Positions 1-7,297 of a stretch of DNA of 64,000 nucleotides are shown here, piece after piece; the first letter of the stretch is position 1, and the number at the start of each line of letters is the position of its first letter. The position numbers were made by a program, and so were the translations under genes. The stretch comes from Hwanghaeella sp965227365 (GTDB lineage: Bacteria; Pseudomonadota; Alphaproteobacteria; UBA8366; Aestuariispiraceae). The stretch spans positions 1,488,001 to 1,552,000 of the forward strand of contig NZ_OZ245754.1 in the NCBI RefSeq assembly GCF_965227365.1. The letters are read 5' to 3'. The notes below the pieces were generated by a model. The model was not told the DNA's origin. It worked only from the letters and a program-made list of their open reading frames with translations, and searched no databases.

Positions 1-2
1 GC

Positions 3-137
3 ATCTGGGTCGTCAAATCCGCCGATATCACGGCCTCCGATCCGGACGACAAGGGCATGCTGTTCGACCCGTCGGACGACAAGATCTATCGCCACCCGAC
101 CTTCTACGACATCCCCGATGAAGTGGGTCATATGTAG
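3..137 (+). CDS. paaB: Phenylacetyl-CoA epoxidase subunit PaaB, C-terminal fragment
   Basis: The reading frame open at the left edge ends in a TAG at 135-137 and encodes about 44 residues. It carries the tail typical of PaaB, with SPSDDKIYR-like spacing (seen here as FDPSDDKIYRHPTFYD) and a DIPDEVGHM end. PaaB is a small subunit of the aerobic phenylacetyl-CoA 1,2-epoxidase. The call rests on this tail and on paaC, paaD and paaE following on the same strand. The start and most of the gene lie outside the window, as does paaA. Confidence 0.85.
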   Translation: MWVVKSADITASDPDDKGMLFDPSDDKIYRHPTFYDIPDEVGHM

Positions 138-189
138 AGTCCGATAGGCTCCGCAACGCATTGAACAGAAAAGAAATTCGGGGATCGTT

Positions 190-948
190 ATGAATAAGGA
201 TCAACATGTCGAATTCCTGCTGAGGCTGGGCGACAACGCCCTGGTCCTCGGCCACCGCCTGTCGGAATGGTGCGGCCATGCGCCGGTCCTGGAAGAGGAC
301 ATCGCCATGACCAATGTGGCGCTGGACCTGATCGGCCAGGCGCGCCTGCTCTACAGCCATGCGGGCGCGGTCGAGGGCAAGGGCCGCGACGAGGACGCCA
401 TCGCCTATCTGCGCGACGTGCTGGACTGGCGCAACTGCCTGCTGGTCGAACAGCCGAACGGCGATTTCGCCGACACGATGGCGCGCCAGTTCCTGTTCGA
501 CGTCTGGAATTTCGAGGTCTTCTCCGCGCTGACCAAATCCGCCGACGAGCAGTTGGCCGCGATCGCCGCCAAGGCGCTGAAGGAGGTGAGCTACCACCGC
601 CGCCATAGCGGTGACTGGGTGATTCGCCTCGGCGGCGGAACGGAAGAAAGCCGCAGCCGCATGGTCGCCGCGCTGGACCGCGTCTGGGGTTTCACCGACG
701 AGATGTTCCAGATGGACGAAACCGACCGCGCGGCGCTGCAGGCCGGTATCGGTCTCGATCTGGAAGCCCTGCGCCCGGCCTGGGAGGCCTATGTCGGCGC
801 GGTGCTCGCCGAAGCGGGGCTGGAAAAGCCCGCGGTCACCTGGTCGGTCAAGGGCGGCCGCACCAAGGGCCATCACAGCGAGCATCTGGGCTATCTGCTG
901 GCCGAACTGCAATTCATGCAGCGCGCCTATCCGAACAGCACCTGGTAG
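190..948 (+). CDS. paaC: Phenylacetyl-CoA epoxidase structural subunit PaaC
   Basis: 252 residues, the usual PaaC length. PaaC is the ferritin-like, non-catalytic partner of the di-iron subunit PaaA in the complex that epoxidises phenylacetyl-CoA in the cytoplasm. The N-terminal region (LGDNALVLGHRLSEW, GHAPVLEEDIAMTNVALD) and the later DVWNFE and SYHRRHSGDWV stretches match the family pattern. The ATG at 190 is 52 bases after paaB, and paaD follows 57 bases after the stop, so an operon is likely. No defect is seen. Confidence 0.95.
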   Translation: MNKDQHVEFLLRLGDNALVLGHRLSEWCGHAPVLEEDIAMTNVALDLIGQARLLYSHAGAVEGKGRDEDAIAYLRDVLDWRNCLLVEQPNGDFADTMARQFLFDVWNFEVFSALTKSADEQLAAIAAKALKEVSYHRRHSGDWVIRLGGGTEESRSRMVAALDRVWGFTDEMFQMDETDRAALQAGIGLDLEALRPAWEAYVGAVLAEAGLEKPAVTWSVKGGRTKGHHSEHLGYLLAELQFMQRAYPNSTW

Positions 949-1005
949 GGCGCCTGGTAGGGTGCCTTGGACGGACAAGGACGGCGGGAAGCGAAGGCGA
1001 CGGCG

Positions 1006-1527
1006 ATGACACTCACCCCCATGACGGATCCGGACCTGGCCGAACGCGCGGCCTGGGCGGTGCTGCGGGACGTGACCGACCCCGAGATCCCGGTCCTGAC
1101 GCTGGAGGATCTGGGCGTCATCCGCGCGGTCGCGGTGGATGCGCAAGCCCATGCCGCGCATGTCACCATCACGCCGACCTATTCGGGCTGTCCGGCCATG
1201 CAGACGATGGAGATCGACATCCGCGACCGCCTGCTGCGCGCCGGGTTCAAGACGGTCGAGGTCGAAACGGTCCTGTCGCCCGCCTGGACGACCGACTGGC
1301 TGAGCGAGACCGGGCGCGAGAAGCTGCGCGATTACGGCATTGCCCCGCCGGCCCGGGGGCAGGGTACCGGCAAGGCGGTGCTGATGGGGCACGACCCGGT
1401 GGTCGCCTGTCCGCAATGCGGGTCGGAAGACACCAAGCCGATCAGCGAATTCGGCTCCACGGCCTGCAAGGCGCTCTATCGCTGCAACAGCTGCCTTGAG
1501 CCCTTCGATTACTTCAAATGCATTTGA
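1006..1527 (+). CDS. paaD: Phenylacetate degradation protein PaaD (DUF59-type Fe-S assembly factor)
   Basis: 173 residues from the ATG at 1006, which follows a GAAGGCGA purine stretch. An in-frame TTG at 967 would add 13 poorly conserved residues and is not favoured. The N-terminal part is a MIP18/DUF59 domain (DPEIPVLTLEDLGV, TPTYSGCPAMQTMEID). The C-terminal part has a four-cysteine pattern (CPQCGSED, then CNSCLEPFDYFKC) as in PaaD proteins. It probably helps to mature the iron centres of the epoxidase complex, by analogy with SufT/MIP18 proteins. It lies between paaC and paaE on the same strand. Confidence 0.93.
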   Translation: MTLTPMTDPDLAERAAWAVLRDVTDPEIPVLTLEDLGVIRAVAVDAQAHAAHVTITPTYSGCPAMQTMEIDIRDRLLRAGFKTVEVETVLSPAWTTDWLSETGREKLRDYGIAPPARGQGTGKAVLMGHDPVVACPQCGSEDTKPISEFGSTACKALYRCNSCLEPFDYFKCI

Positions 1528-1563
1528 GGGAGAGCGGTCTGAGATGAAGTTGAACCGTCGGGA

Positions 1564-1681
1564 CAGGGCTTTGGCCCTGCCGTTCCGGTCGATTTGGAAA
1601 AGCGCCCGCCGCGTTGCCGCCGATCACCGATGCGCCGCATCGCCTTCGCGACGGCGCCTAACGGGCACTTCTCCAAATCGA
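1564..1681. repeat. Long inverted repeat and hairpin in the paaD-paaE gap
   Basis: The 248-base gap between paaD and paaE holds a 20-bp inverted repeat with arms at 1589-1608 and 1662-1681 and a 53-base loop that contains shorter palindromes. A second small hairpin lies at 1564-1579 (6-bp stem, 4-base loop). In the plus-strand RNA the long stem has two A-C mismatches. In minus-strand RNA both become G-U wobble pairs, so the stem would pair throughout. It could be an RNA element, a dispersed repeat or a processing site. Its function is unknown. Confidence 0.55.
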
Positions 1682-1775
1682 TCCCGATCGGTCCCCCTTC
1701 ACCCCAGAACGCTCCAGGCTCGCGGCCAGAGAGTCGGCGATTGCCAGATACAACATGTGTAAGGAAACGCAGATC

Positions 1776-2909
1776 ATGTCGAAATTCCACCGCCTGACCG
1801 TCAGCGATGTCCGCCGCGAAACCGACGACACCGTCTCCATCGCCTTCGCGGTGCCGGAAGACCTGAAGGCGGATTACCGCTTCACGCCGGGCCAGTATCT
1901 GACCCTGAAGGCGGAACTGGGGGGCGAGGACGTGCGCCGCACCTATTCCATCTGCAGCGCGGCCAATGATTATGCGGGCGCGGGCGAATTGCGGGTGGCG
2001 GTGAAACGGGTCGAGGGCGGTCTGTTCTCCTCCTACGCCAATCAGAACATCGCCAAGGGCGACCGGATCGAGGTGATGGTACCGGACGGGCGCTTCACCG
2101 TGGCGCCGGACCCGGCCGCCGCGCGCAGCTATGTCGCCTTTGCCTCGGGCAGCGGCATCACCCCGGTCATGTCGATGATCAGATCCGTTCTGGCGGCGGA
2201 GCCGGACAGCAGCTTCACCCTGTTCTACGGCAATCGCAGCACCGGCAGCATCATCTTCCGCGACGCGCTGGAGGATTTGAAGGACCGCTATCACGACCGC
2301 TTCACCCTGGTGCATGTGTTCAGCCGGGAGTTCCAGGAAGCGCCGCTGTTCAATGGCCGCCTCGACACCGAACGCGCCGGCCAACTGCTCGACGCGCTGG
2401 TGGAACTCGACGACGTGGACCGTTTCCTGATCTGCGGCCCCGGCAGCATGATCGCCGACGTCACCGCCGCGCTGGACGCGCGCGGGGTCGCCAAGGACAG
2501 GATCGGGTTTGAGATGTTCACGCCCGCAGACGGATCCTCCCCGATGGCGAAACCGGCCGCGGTTTCCGCCGCCTCAAGCGGGGCGGGCGGTTCCGACATC
2601 GCCGATCTGGCCGGTCCGGGGGCGGAGGCGGAAATCACCGTGGTGCTGGACGGCACGCGGACCAAATTCGCGCTGAAGGGGGACGGCGAAAACATCATGG
2701 CCGCCGCCCGTGAGGCCGGTGCCGATGCACCGTTCTCCTGCACCGGCGGTGTCTGCGCCTCCTGCCGCGCGCGGCTGAAGGAAGGCCGGGTGGAGATGGA
2801 CGTCAACTTCGCCCTCAGCGACGAGGAACTCGCCCAGGGCTATATCCTCACCTGCCAGTCCCACCCTCGTACCACGCGGGTCGTTGTGGACTATGACGAT
2901 GCGGTGTAG
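1776..2909 (+). CDS. paaE: Phenylacetyl-CoA epoxidase reductase subunit PaaE
   Basis: 377 residues from the ATG at 1776, with AAGGAAAC about 8 bases upstream; an ATG at 1755 adds seven residues and lacks such a site. Domains in order: ferredoxin-reductase FAD domain (RRTYSICSA), NAD(P)H-binding domain (FASGSGITPVMSMI, LFYGNR, FLICGPGSMI), then a plant-type [2Fe-2S] ferredoxin domain with C-X4-C-X2-C (SCTGGVCASC) and a last cysteine in LTCQSH. It passes electrons from NADPH to the di-iron epoxidase. It is the last paa gene seen here and is complete. Confidence 0.95.
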   Translation: MSKFHRLTVSDVRRETDDTVSIAFAVPEDLKADYRFTPGQYLTLKAELGGEDVRRTYSICSAANDYAGAGELRVAVKRVEGGLFSSYANQNIAKGDRIEVMVPDGRFTVAPDPAAARSYVAFASGSGITPVMSMIRSVLAAEPDSSFTLFYGNRSTGSIIFRDALEDLKDRYHDRFTLVHVFSREFQEAPLFNGRLDTERAGQLLDALVELDDVDRFLICGPGSMIADVTAALDARGVAKDRIGFEMFTPADGSSPMAKPAAVSAASSGAGGSDIADLAGPGAEAEITVVLDGTRTKFALKGDGENIMAAAREAGADAPFSCTGGVCASCRARLKEGRVEMDVNFALSDEELAQGYILTCQSHPRTTRVVVDYDDAV

Positions 2910-2993
2910 GCACGCCGCCCTGCAGGTCTAAAACGACGGCCCTGGCCGCGCGCGGGCCGGCCCGGCCTCCCGGGCTTCGCCGATAGGATCGCG

Positions 2994-3203
2994 TCAGCCG
3001 TCGTAGCGGAAGCCGAGTTTCAGGGCGACCTGATAATGCGCGACCTTTCCGTCCACGATGTGACCGCGGGTCTCGGAGACTTCGAACCATTCGAGGTTCC
3101 GGAGTTTCTTCGATGCCGTCGAGATGGCGTTTTCGATCGCGTCTTCGATCGACTTGTCCGAGGACCCGACGATCTCACTCAAGGAATAGACATTGTTGCT
3201 CAT
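2994..3203 (-). CDS. Dodecin family flavin-binding protein
   Basis: 69 residues, the normal dodecin length. The ATG at 3203 has a strong AAAGGAGAAAG ribosome-binding site; a longer frame to 3245 has no support. Features matching the family are the N-terminal VYSLSEIVGSS, the SIEDAIENAISTA helix, LRNLEWFEV with the tryptophan that stacks on flavin, and the VAHYQVALKLGF strand. Dodecins form 12-subunit shells that store or buffer flavins. The gene converges on paaE. Any link to the flavin-dependent epoxidase is inference. Confidence 0.93.
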   Translation of the reverse strand: MSNNVYSLSEIVGSSDKSIEDAIENAISTASKKLRNLEWFEVSETRGHIVDGKVAHYQVALKLGFRYDG

Positions 3204-3834
3204 GGGGCTTTCTCCTTTTTCCGGACAACGACCGCAGTCGCGCATCGTGTCGATTGATACGTAAGACTAACGTGGAACGGGTGGGCCGGTTGCGATGCGT
3301 TTTCGCCGGTCGCGACGTTTTCCCAACGGGCAGGTCGTGCCCGCAAAGGGTCGGAACCGCCGCCCTCCGTTCCGCTACACCGCCGGCATGAGCGGGTCGG
3401 AACCCCCTGCCGATCTCCGGGGATCCGGAAGCGCATTTGCGCGCGATCTCCCGCCAATCGGAACAAAGGTTCGACGCATTGGCCGATGAAGTTCACCGCG
3501 CTCAAACCGATGCGCAGGAGCATAGTCTACGGGAAGAAGCCGAGGACGAACACCGCCGGCGGCGTACACTGGAAACCGGCCAAAGCGTCTCACTGGAAGA
3601 CGTCTGGATCAAGCTGGGTGTTCGCGCGAAGAAACTTGGTTACAGCTTATTTGACTGTTTGATTTAGCAGGGTGGTGCTGTTCGCTCGATAAGCGAGGAA
3701 AATAAAGTAAACTGTCACCGTAATCCTGTTTGCTCGATAGACGGGTAGAAAATTAGATAAACTATCGTTCTGATCCCAAGGCGCTAATATTTCCAGGAAG
3801 AATCTCAGGTAACAGAGTTTAAATTTTGGAGAAG
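3204..3834. other. 631-base stretch with no convincing gene; left flank of an AT-rich island
   Basis: This stretch separates the dodecin from the unknown gene ending at 3835. The first part (to about 3640) is GC-rich and should hold the dodecin promoter. Frames on both strands there give arginine-rich translations with no start signal or recognisable motif. From about 3640 the base composition shifts to AT-rich and the 48-bp tandem repeat at 3678-3773 appears. I see no gene that I can support. Confidence 0.6.
3678..3773. repeat. Two imperfect 48-bp tandem repeats
   Basis: Two adjacent copies begin with CTGTTCGCTCGAT (3678) and CTGTTTGCTCGAT (3726), exactly 48 bases apart. They stay similar over most of their length (ending GTAAACTGTCACCGTAAT and ATAAACTATCGTTCTGAT). 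They lie just past the 3' end of the unknown gene pair on the minus strand, at the left boundary of the AT-rich island. They may be a duplication, a binding-site array or a trace of an integration event. Confidence 0.7.
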
Positions 3835-4494
3835 TCACTCACTACTGTCGCATCGATAAAAGTATCGGGTTCCTTGTTCATCCACGATTTGCCAAGGTTC
3901 GCTGGCGAGTGGGCTCCAGTTCTCGCTCATAACAGTTTTTTCTACCGGTGCATTCGCTTTCAATCGAACACTGACTTGCACGCCAGCATCTTGCCAGTTG
4001 GTTGGTTCACACGTGATACAAGAACCAGCTTCACCGGTGCACCAGCTTTGAATAACCGACGATTTCGGCCCCGCAGTTGGACCAATCTTTAGGTTCTGAA
4101 GAATTTTGTTCGATGTAGAGCCGAGATCTATCTGCAATCCCTGTTCGCGCTTCCAGCGATTTGCAACTTGCCCAATTGGTTCTGCTGGCAAGGATACACC
4201 GTTCACAATACGGTGGGCTTTTCCTCTCTGTTCCAAGCAATTGGTCCACGCTTCTACTTGGACCGCCGCAACGTTGGTAGAAGACTCCAAAACCGCACCT
4301 ACATCGACATTCGCTTTGCCATCTTTCCCCGTCTCAACTTTAACTCCCCCCACTTTCTTTGCGCCGAGAACGACAGCACAGTCGCAAACGATCTTATCCT
4401 GTTCACAGCTATCGCGTAGAACCAACCACGCTATGAATGCCCCGACCAACAGCGCGAGGCTGAGGATGATGGCTGTTGCAGTGCTCGCGTTCAT
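3835..4494 (-). CDS. Unknown single-pass membrane-anchored protein
   Basis: 219 residues with no family recognised. Residues 5-27 form one hydrophobic segment (TATAIILSLALLVGAFIAWL), so the rest is probably exported and anchored. Cysteines cluster after the membrane segment (DSCEQDKIVCDC) and near residues 150-163 (WCTGEAGSCITC), with one at the C-terminus, which would suit disulphide bonds in the periplasm. It begins 14 bases after the stop of the upstream unknown gene, so the two are probably co-transcribed. Base composition is clearly more AT-rich than the neighbours, a sign of horizontal transfer. The role is unknown. Confidence 0.75.
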   Translation of the reverse strand: MNASTATAIILSLALLVGAFIAWLVLRDSCEQDKIVCDCAVVLGAKKVGGVKVETGKDGKANVDVGAVLESSTNVAAVQVEAWTNCLEQRGKAHRIVNGVSLPAEPIGQVANRWKREQGLQIDLGSTSNKILQNLKIGPTAGPKSSVIQSWCTGEAGSCITCEPTNWQDAGVQVSVRLKANAPVEKTVMSENWSPLASEPWQIVDEQGTRYFYRCDSSE

Positions 4495-4508
4495 CTAGCT
4501 GGGCTTTC

Positions 4509-5153
4509 TCAATTGGGGAAACCGCATCCCGGAAAGAAGCGTGCCGGCGACCAAAATGTCTTAAACATTACCCAAAGGTTTTCTGCTTGTATCTCAATAC
4601 AGCCAGGAGATAGGGTTCCGCTACCGATGTCTTGAGAGCCTACAACTCCATTGGTAATTTCGCTGCGGTCCATACTCCTGAATTTTTCCGCGTTGGACCT
4701 ACTGAAGGCGGTCCAAATTTGACCTTTTTGTGACTGGACGAGTTTTTCGACGGCATAAAGTTCTTTAATATTGATTGTAGAATCTCGCCCTAATATGGCG
4801 TCATTGTTGTATTGATCGACTGCGGCCACGGTTAAATAGAGAAGAACAGCTTCAACTAGCTCCCCTTCCCCTTCTGCTCCCTCAAGTGCCATTATTGTGT
4901 TTAGACCGGGCTTTGGACTTGATGCTTTGATACCTAGCGATTCTAGTGCTTGGTAGGCTGCAACTTCTCGCTCTCCAAACATGTTATAGTCTATCGTGCA
5001 TCTGTCGCCGCTTTCGCTTGCACTGCAGCTTGAGTTACCTTCCCCGTCTGCTTTGACCGAAGGGCAAGAGCATTTCACTCCGGCCATTGCCACAGCAGTT
5101 GCTGTGAAGAACAGCGCAGACCCTACGAACATTCCCCGCCAGAAAACGCGCAT
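4509..5153 (-). CDS. Unknown secreted cysteine-rich protein
   Basis: 214 residues. The ATG at 5153 has a GGAGG site about 7 bases upstream. Residues 1-24 look like a Sec signal peptide ending in ATAVAMA before GVKC. The mature part has cysteines at its start (KCSCPS, SSCSAS, DRCTID) and near the end (SPGCIE, FPGCGF), so a disulphide-bonded periplasmic or secreted protein is likely. No known domain is recognised. It is the first gene of a two-gene unit with the anchored protein downstream, and both lie in the same AT-rich island. A partner role for the two proteins is inference. Confidence 0.78.
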   Translation of the reverse strand: MRVFWRGMFVGSALFFTATAVAMAGVKCSCPSVKADGEGNSSCSASESGDRCTIDYNMFGEREVAAYQALESLGIKASSPKPGLNTIMALEGAEGEGELVEAVLLYLTVAAVDQYNNDAILGRDSTINIKELYAVEKLVQSQKGQIWTAFSRSNAEKFRSMDRSEITNGVVGSQDIGSGTLSPGCIEIQAENLWVMFKTFWSPARFFPGCGFPN

Positions 5154-5364
5154 TTGACCGCCTCCATCAATATCAACGTATGGCTGGTCCAGTGAATCTG
5201 AAATTGAACTCGGAAAGATTGTGAATACTACTATGATACCACCTCAGGATCAAGTTTGTCTCGTAGATATGATGACATGGCCGTAATCGCGGCCTATTTC
5301 CCATAACTCCTCCGGTTGCCCACTTTGTTTCCGAAACTGCAACGGGTGCCCGGATCAACAGACC

Positions 5365-5739
5365 TTATTCAAACGTTCCTTCGTCCCTGAGGGAGCATAG
5401 GTTGCCGTCGGGGTCGGTGAAGTTGGCGATGGTTCCCCAGGGATGGCTTTCGACCGTCAGGGGGACGCCCTTGCGCCTGAGTTCGGCCGCCGCCGCCTCG
5501 ACATCCTCGACATTGAAGCGGAGTTTGGTCGGGTTCTGGTCGACCGTCTTGGTCTCGGCCGGGTCGGGGCCGCCGCCCTCGATCATCAGATAGGCGCCGC
5601 CATAATCGCAGCAGGTCAGTTTCGAGCCGGGCTCGTCCTTCGCATACATCACCGGCAGGCCCAGCGTGCCGGTATAGAAGTGGACGCAGGCGTCGTAGTT
5701 CCTGGTGAACAGGATGATCCCCAAACGCGTGAACCGCAT
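5365..5739 (-). CDS. VOC (glyoxalase/bleomycin resistance) family protein
   Basis: 124 residues, one vicinal-oxygen-chelate unit made of two beta-alpha-beta-beta-beta modules. Typical patterns are YDACVHFYTGTLGLPV near the N-terminus and the C-terminal GTIANFTDPDGNLCSL. Members of this fold include glyoxalase I, fosfomycin and bleomycin resistance proteins and ring-cleavage dioxygenases, so the substrate cannot be named. The ATG at 5739 follows GAGGAGACGGACG. It is a single gene between the AT-rich island and hicB, and its GC content is normal for the window. Confidence 0.88.
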   Translation of the reverse strand: MRFTRLGIILFTRNYDACVHFYTGTLGLPVMYAKDEPGSKLTCCDYGGAYLMIEGGGPDPAETKTVDQNPTKLRFNVEDVEAAAAELRRKGVPLTVESHPWGTIANFTDPDGNLCSLRDEGTFE

Positions 5740-5863
5740 CGTCCGTCTCCTCTATTCCGATCCCACCCGCAGCGAAGCCGGGCGGCCAGGGCGGGGTTTT
5801 GGTCGCCCCGTGCGGCTGGGGGCGCGTACAGGGCGACAGCCTGATCCAGCCGCAACAAGTCCA

Positions 5864-6256
5864 TTACATCCGCGCGAGTTTTTCCTCCGCCGCATCGGCC
5901 AGGAAACGACTGCGGCCCCGGGGGCCGGCGGCCTTTTCGATCTTGCGCAGGATGCGTTCGTTCATGGTGATGGTGACCGGCACCGCCTTGCCGGGCAGTT
6001 CCGCGGAAATGAGGGCGAGGCGCACGATTTCATCCGGTGCGGCGGGATCGGCGTCGACTGCCCCCGCACTATCCGGTTCGGGGATGTCTTCGCCGACTTC
6101 CGCCATCGTGTCGATCCAAAGCTGCAGGGCTTCGGTCGCATTGCGGATCGCCTCTGCCTCGGTCGCACCGGCGGCGAAACAGCCGGGCGCGTCGGGAAAG
6201 CTGACGCCCCAATCGCTTTTCTTCTGTTTCCGCAACACGGCGATGTAGTCGGCCAT
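5864..6256 (-). CDS. hicB: HicB family antitoxin
   Basis: 130 residues. The N-terminal half is the HicB partial RNase-H fold (DWGVSFPDAPGCFAAG, ATEAEAIRNATEAL). The C-terminal half is a ribbon-helix-helix DNA-binding segment (VPVTITMNERILRKIEKAA). Its ATG has a clear AAGGAGGTG site. It begins 31 bases after hicA in the same transcript. HicB neutralises the HicA mRNA interferase and usually represses its own promoter through the ribbon-helix-helix domain. Both parts look intact, so the pair is probably functional. Confidence 0.93.
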   Translation of the reverse strand: MADYIAVLRKQKKSDWGVSFPDAPGCFAAGATEAEAIRNATEALQLWIDTMAEVGEDIPEPDSAGAVDADPAAPDEIVRLALISAELPGKAVPVTITMNERILRKIEKAAGPRGRSRFLADAAEEKLARM

Positions 6257-6287
6257 GTGACACCTCCTTGACCGGAACGCCCGGCAT

Positions 6288-6473
6288 TCAAAACGTCAGA
6301 CCCGAAACCTTTTCGATATCCCGCAACGTACCCACAGGCAGGTCTCGTTTCGGGTGGGGAAGAACAACGATGCCCGGACGCGTCGCATGTTTGAAGATAT
6401 GATGATCGCCTTTGACGCGGACCAATTCCCAGCCCGCCTTCTCAAGCGCCTTCATGATCTTGCGCGTGTGCAT
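6288..6473 (-). CDS. hicA: HicA family mRNA interferase toxin
   Basis: 61 residues, the usual HicA size. It has the double-stranded-RNA-binding-like fold pattern KALEKAGWELVRVKGDHH, with the catalytic histidine in the GDHHIFKH motif and the end LPVGTLRDIEKVSGL. The frame stays open much further upstream, but only the ATG at 6473 gives a normal HicA; the extension overlaps the divergent PAS gene. HicA cuts translating mRNA and is held inactive by HicB, encoded just downstream. Confidence 0.93.
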   Translation of the reverse strand: MHTRKIMKALEKAGWELVRVKGDHHIFKHATRPGIVVLPHPKRDLPVGTLRDIEKVSGLTF

Positions 6474-6484
6474 CGCTTCCCCGG

Positions 6485-6510
6485 CCTCTTTATATGTATA
6501 TATACGTAGT
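6485..6510 (-). promoter_or_regulatory. AT-rich palindromic stretch upstream of hicA, possible HicB operator
   Basis: Just before hicA lies an AT-rich run with a perfect 10-bp palindrome GTATATATAC at 6496-6505 inside TATATGTATATATACGTA. It is the only such run in this divergent intergenic region. HicB ribbon-helix-helix proteins commonly bind palindromes in their own promoter, so this is a plausible promoter or operator. Exact -10 and -35 boxes are not assigned. Confidence 0.4.
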
Positions 6511-6647
6511 GGTTTCCCTCTGCCAGGGAAATACGTATCAGTCCGTATTTTTGAGGGTAGCCGCGATATTTGTTCCCGTTTCCCTGTCCGGCCGGTTTGG
6601 CTAATATGCTTGGATGATTTTGGATTTGTCGGGAAAGTCCGGCTGCA

Positions 6648-7214
6648 ATGAGTGAAAACCCGCAGAATCGCAACTATCAGAACCGCAACTATACGGCCGA
6701 TAGCGCGCCGCTGTCGGCGCTGTCGCATCCGGACCATGTCTGGCTGTACGACTATTGGCGCGCGAAGAAGCCGGAAGGCGGGCTGCCCAGCCGCCGGGAT
6801 ATCGACCCGACCGACTTCCCCAAACTGTTGCCCAGGGTCGCCATGATCGCGGTCGAGAGGGGGCAGGGCGGCAACGAATACCGCTATCGCCTGGCCGGCA
6901 CGGAAATCGTCACCCGCGCCGGGCGCGACCCGACCGGCAAGTGTTTTGCGGATCTGTACGAGGGCGACTATCTGGCGACGGCGCGCGCGCTTTACGACGA
7001 CCTGTGCGAGACGCGCCGGCCGCATTACTCCGAACGCGTCTTTCCCATCGGCGACGGCGAAAGCTATCTGCGTTACGACCGGTTGATCCTGCCGCTGGCG
7101 TCGGATCGCCAGACCGTCGACCAATTCGTGCTGCTGATCGTCGTGGTGGAGCAGACCGGGCTGACGCACCGCGCCGGCAGCTTCACCCGCGCCGGGCGGG
7201 GGCCGCGGGACTGA
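6648..7214 (+). CDS. PAS_5 family (PAS-fold) protein
   Basis: 188 residues. The pattern HPDHVWLYDYWRAKKP, LPSRRDIDPTDFPKLLP, then a PAS-like core (YRYRLAGTEIV, LYEGDYLATARALYDD) and a final LILPLASD with a hydrophobic strand, matches the alphaproteobacterial PAS_5 family, which contains a lone PAS fold without an output domain. It is probably a cytoplasmic ligand-sensing or adaptor protein; its partner is unknown. It is divergent from hicA. A second protein of the same kind lies at 20602-21210. Confidence 0.82.
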   Translation: MSENPQNRNYQNRNYTADSAPLSALSHPDHVWLYDYWRAKKPEGGLPSRRDIDPTDFPKLLPRVAMIAVERGQGGNEYRYRLAGTEIVTRAGRDPTGKCFADLYEGDYLATARALYDDLCETRRPHYSERVFPIGDGESYLRYDRLILPLASDRQTVDQFVLLIVVVEQTGLTHRAGSFTRAGRGPRD

Positions 7215-7238
7215 CGGTTTGTCTGCCTGACCGGCCGA

Positions 7239-7297
7239 GCCTCACGCCCTCAGCCCCTCACGCCCTCAGCTTCTCACGCCCTCAGACTCTCACTCAG
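7239..7297. repeat. 16-bp tandem repeat, about 3.6 copies
   Basis: Three near-identical 16-bp units containing CTCACGCCCTCAG start at 7239, 7255 and 7271, with a shortened fourth unit from 7287. The array sits between the convergent PAS_5 and fumC genes and overlaps the fumC stop region. It looks like a simple tandem duplication. Confidence 0.75.

Noticed and set aside
28..1416. Long minus-strand open frame opposite the paa genes
   Set aside because: It is arginine- and glutamine-rich with no motif and lies opposite the well-supported paaC and paaD genes. Such antisense frames are common at this GC content.
3437..3667. 76-codon plus-strand frame in the gap after the dodecin
   Set aside because: Charged and compositionally odd, with no ribosome-binding site or homology that I recognise; it straddles the composition shift.
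5173..5358. 61-codon frame upstream of the AT-rich gene pair
   Set aside because: No ribosome-binding site, no motif, and it covers the promoter region of the secreted-protein gene.
7239..7297. Repeats considered as a CRISPR array
   Set aside because: Units are 16 bp and directly adjacent with no spacers and no cas genes nearby.
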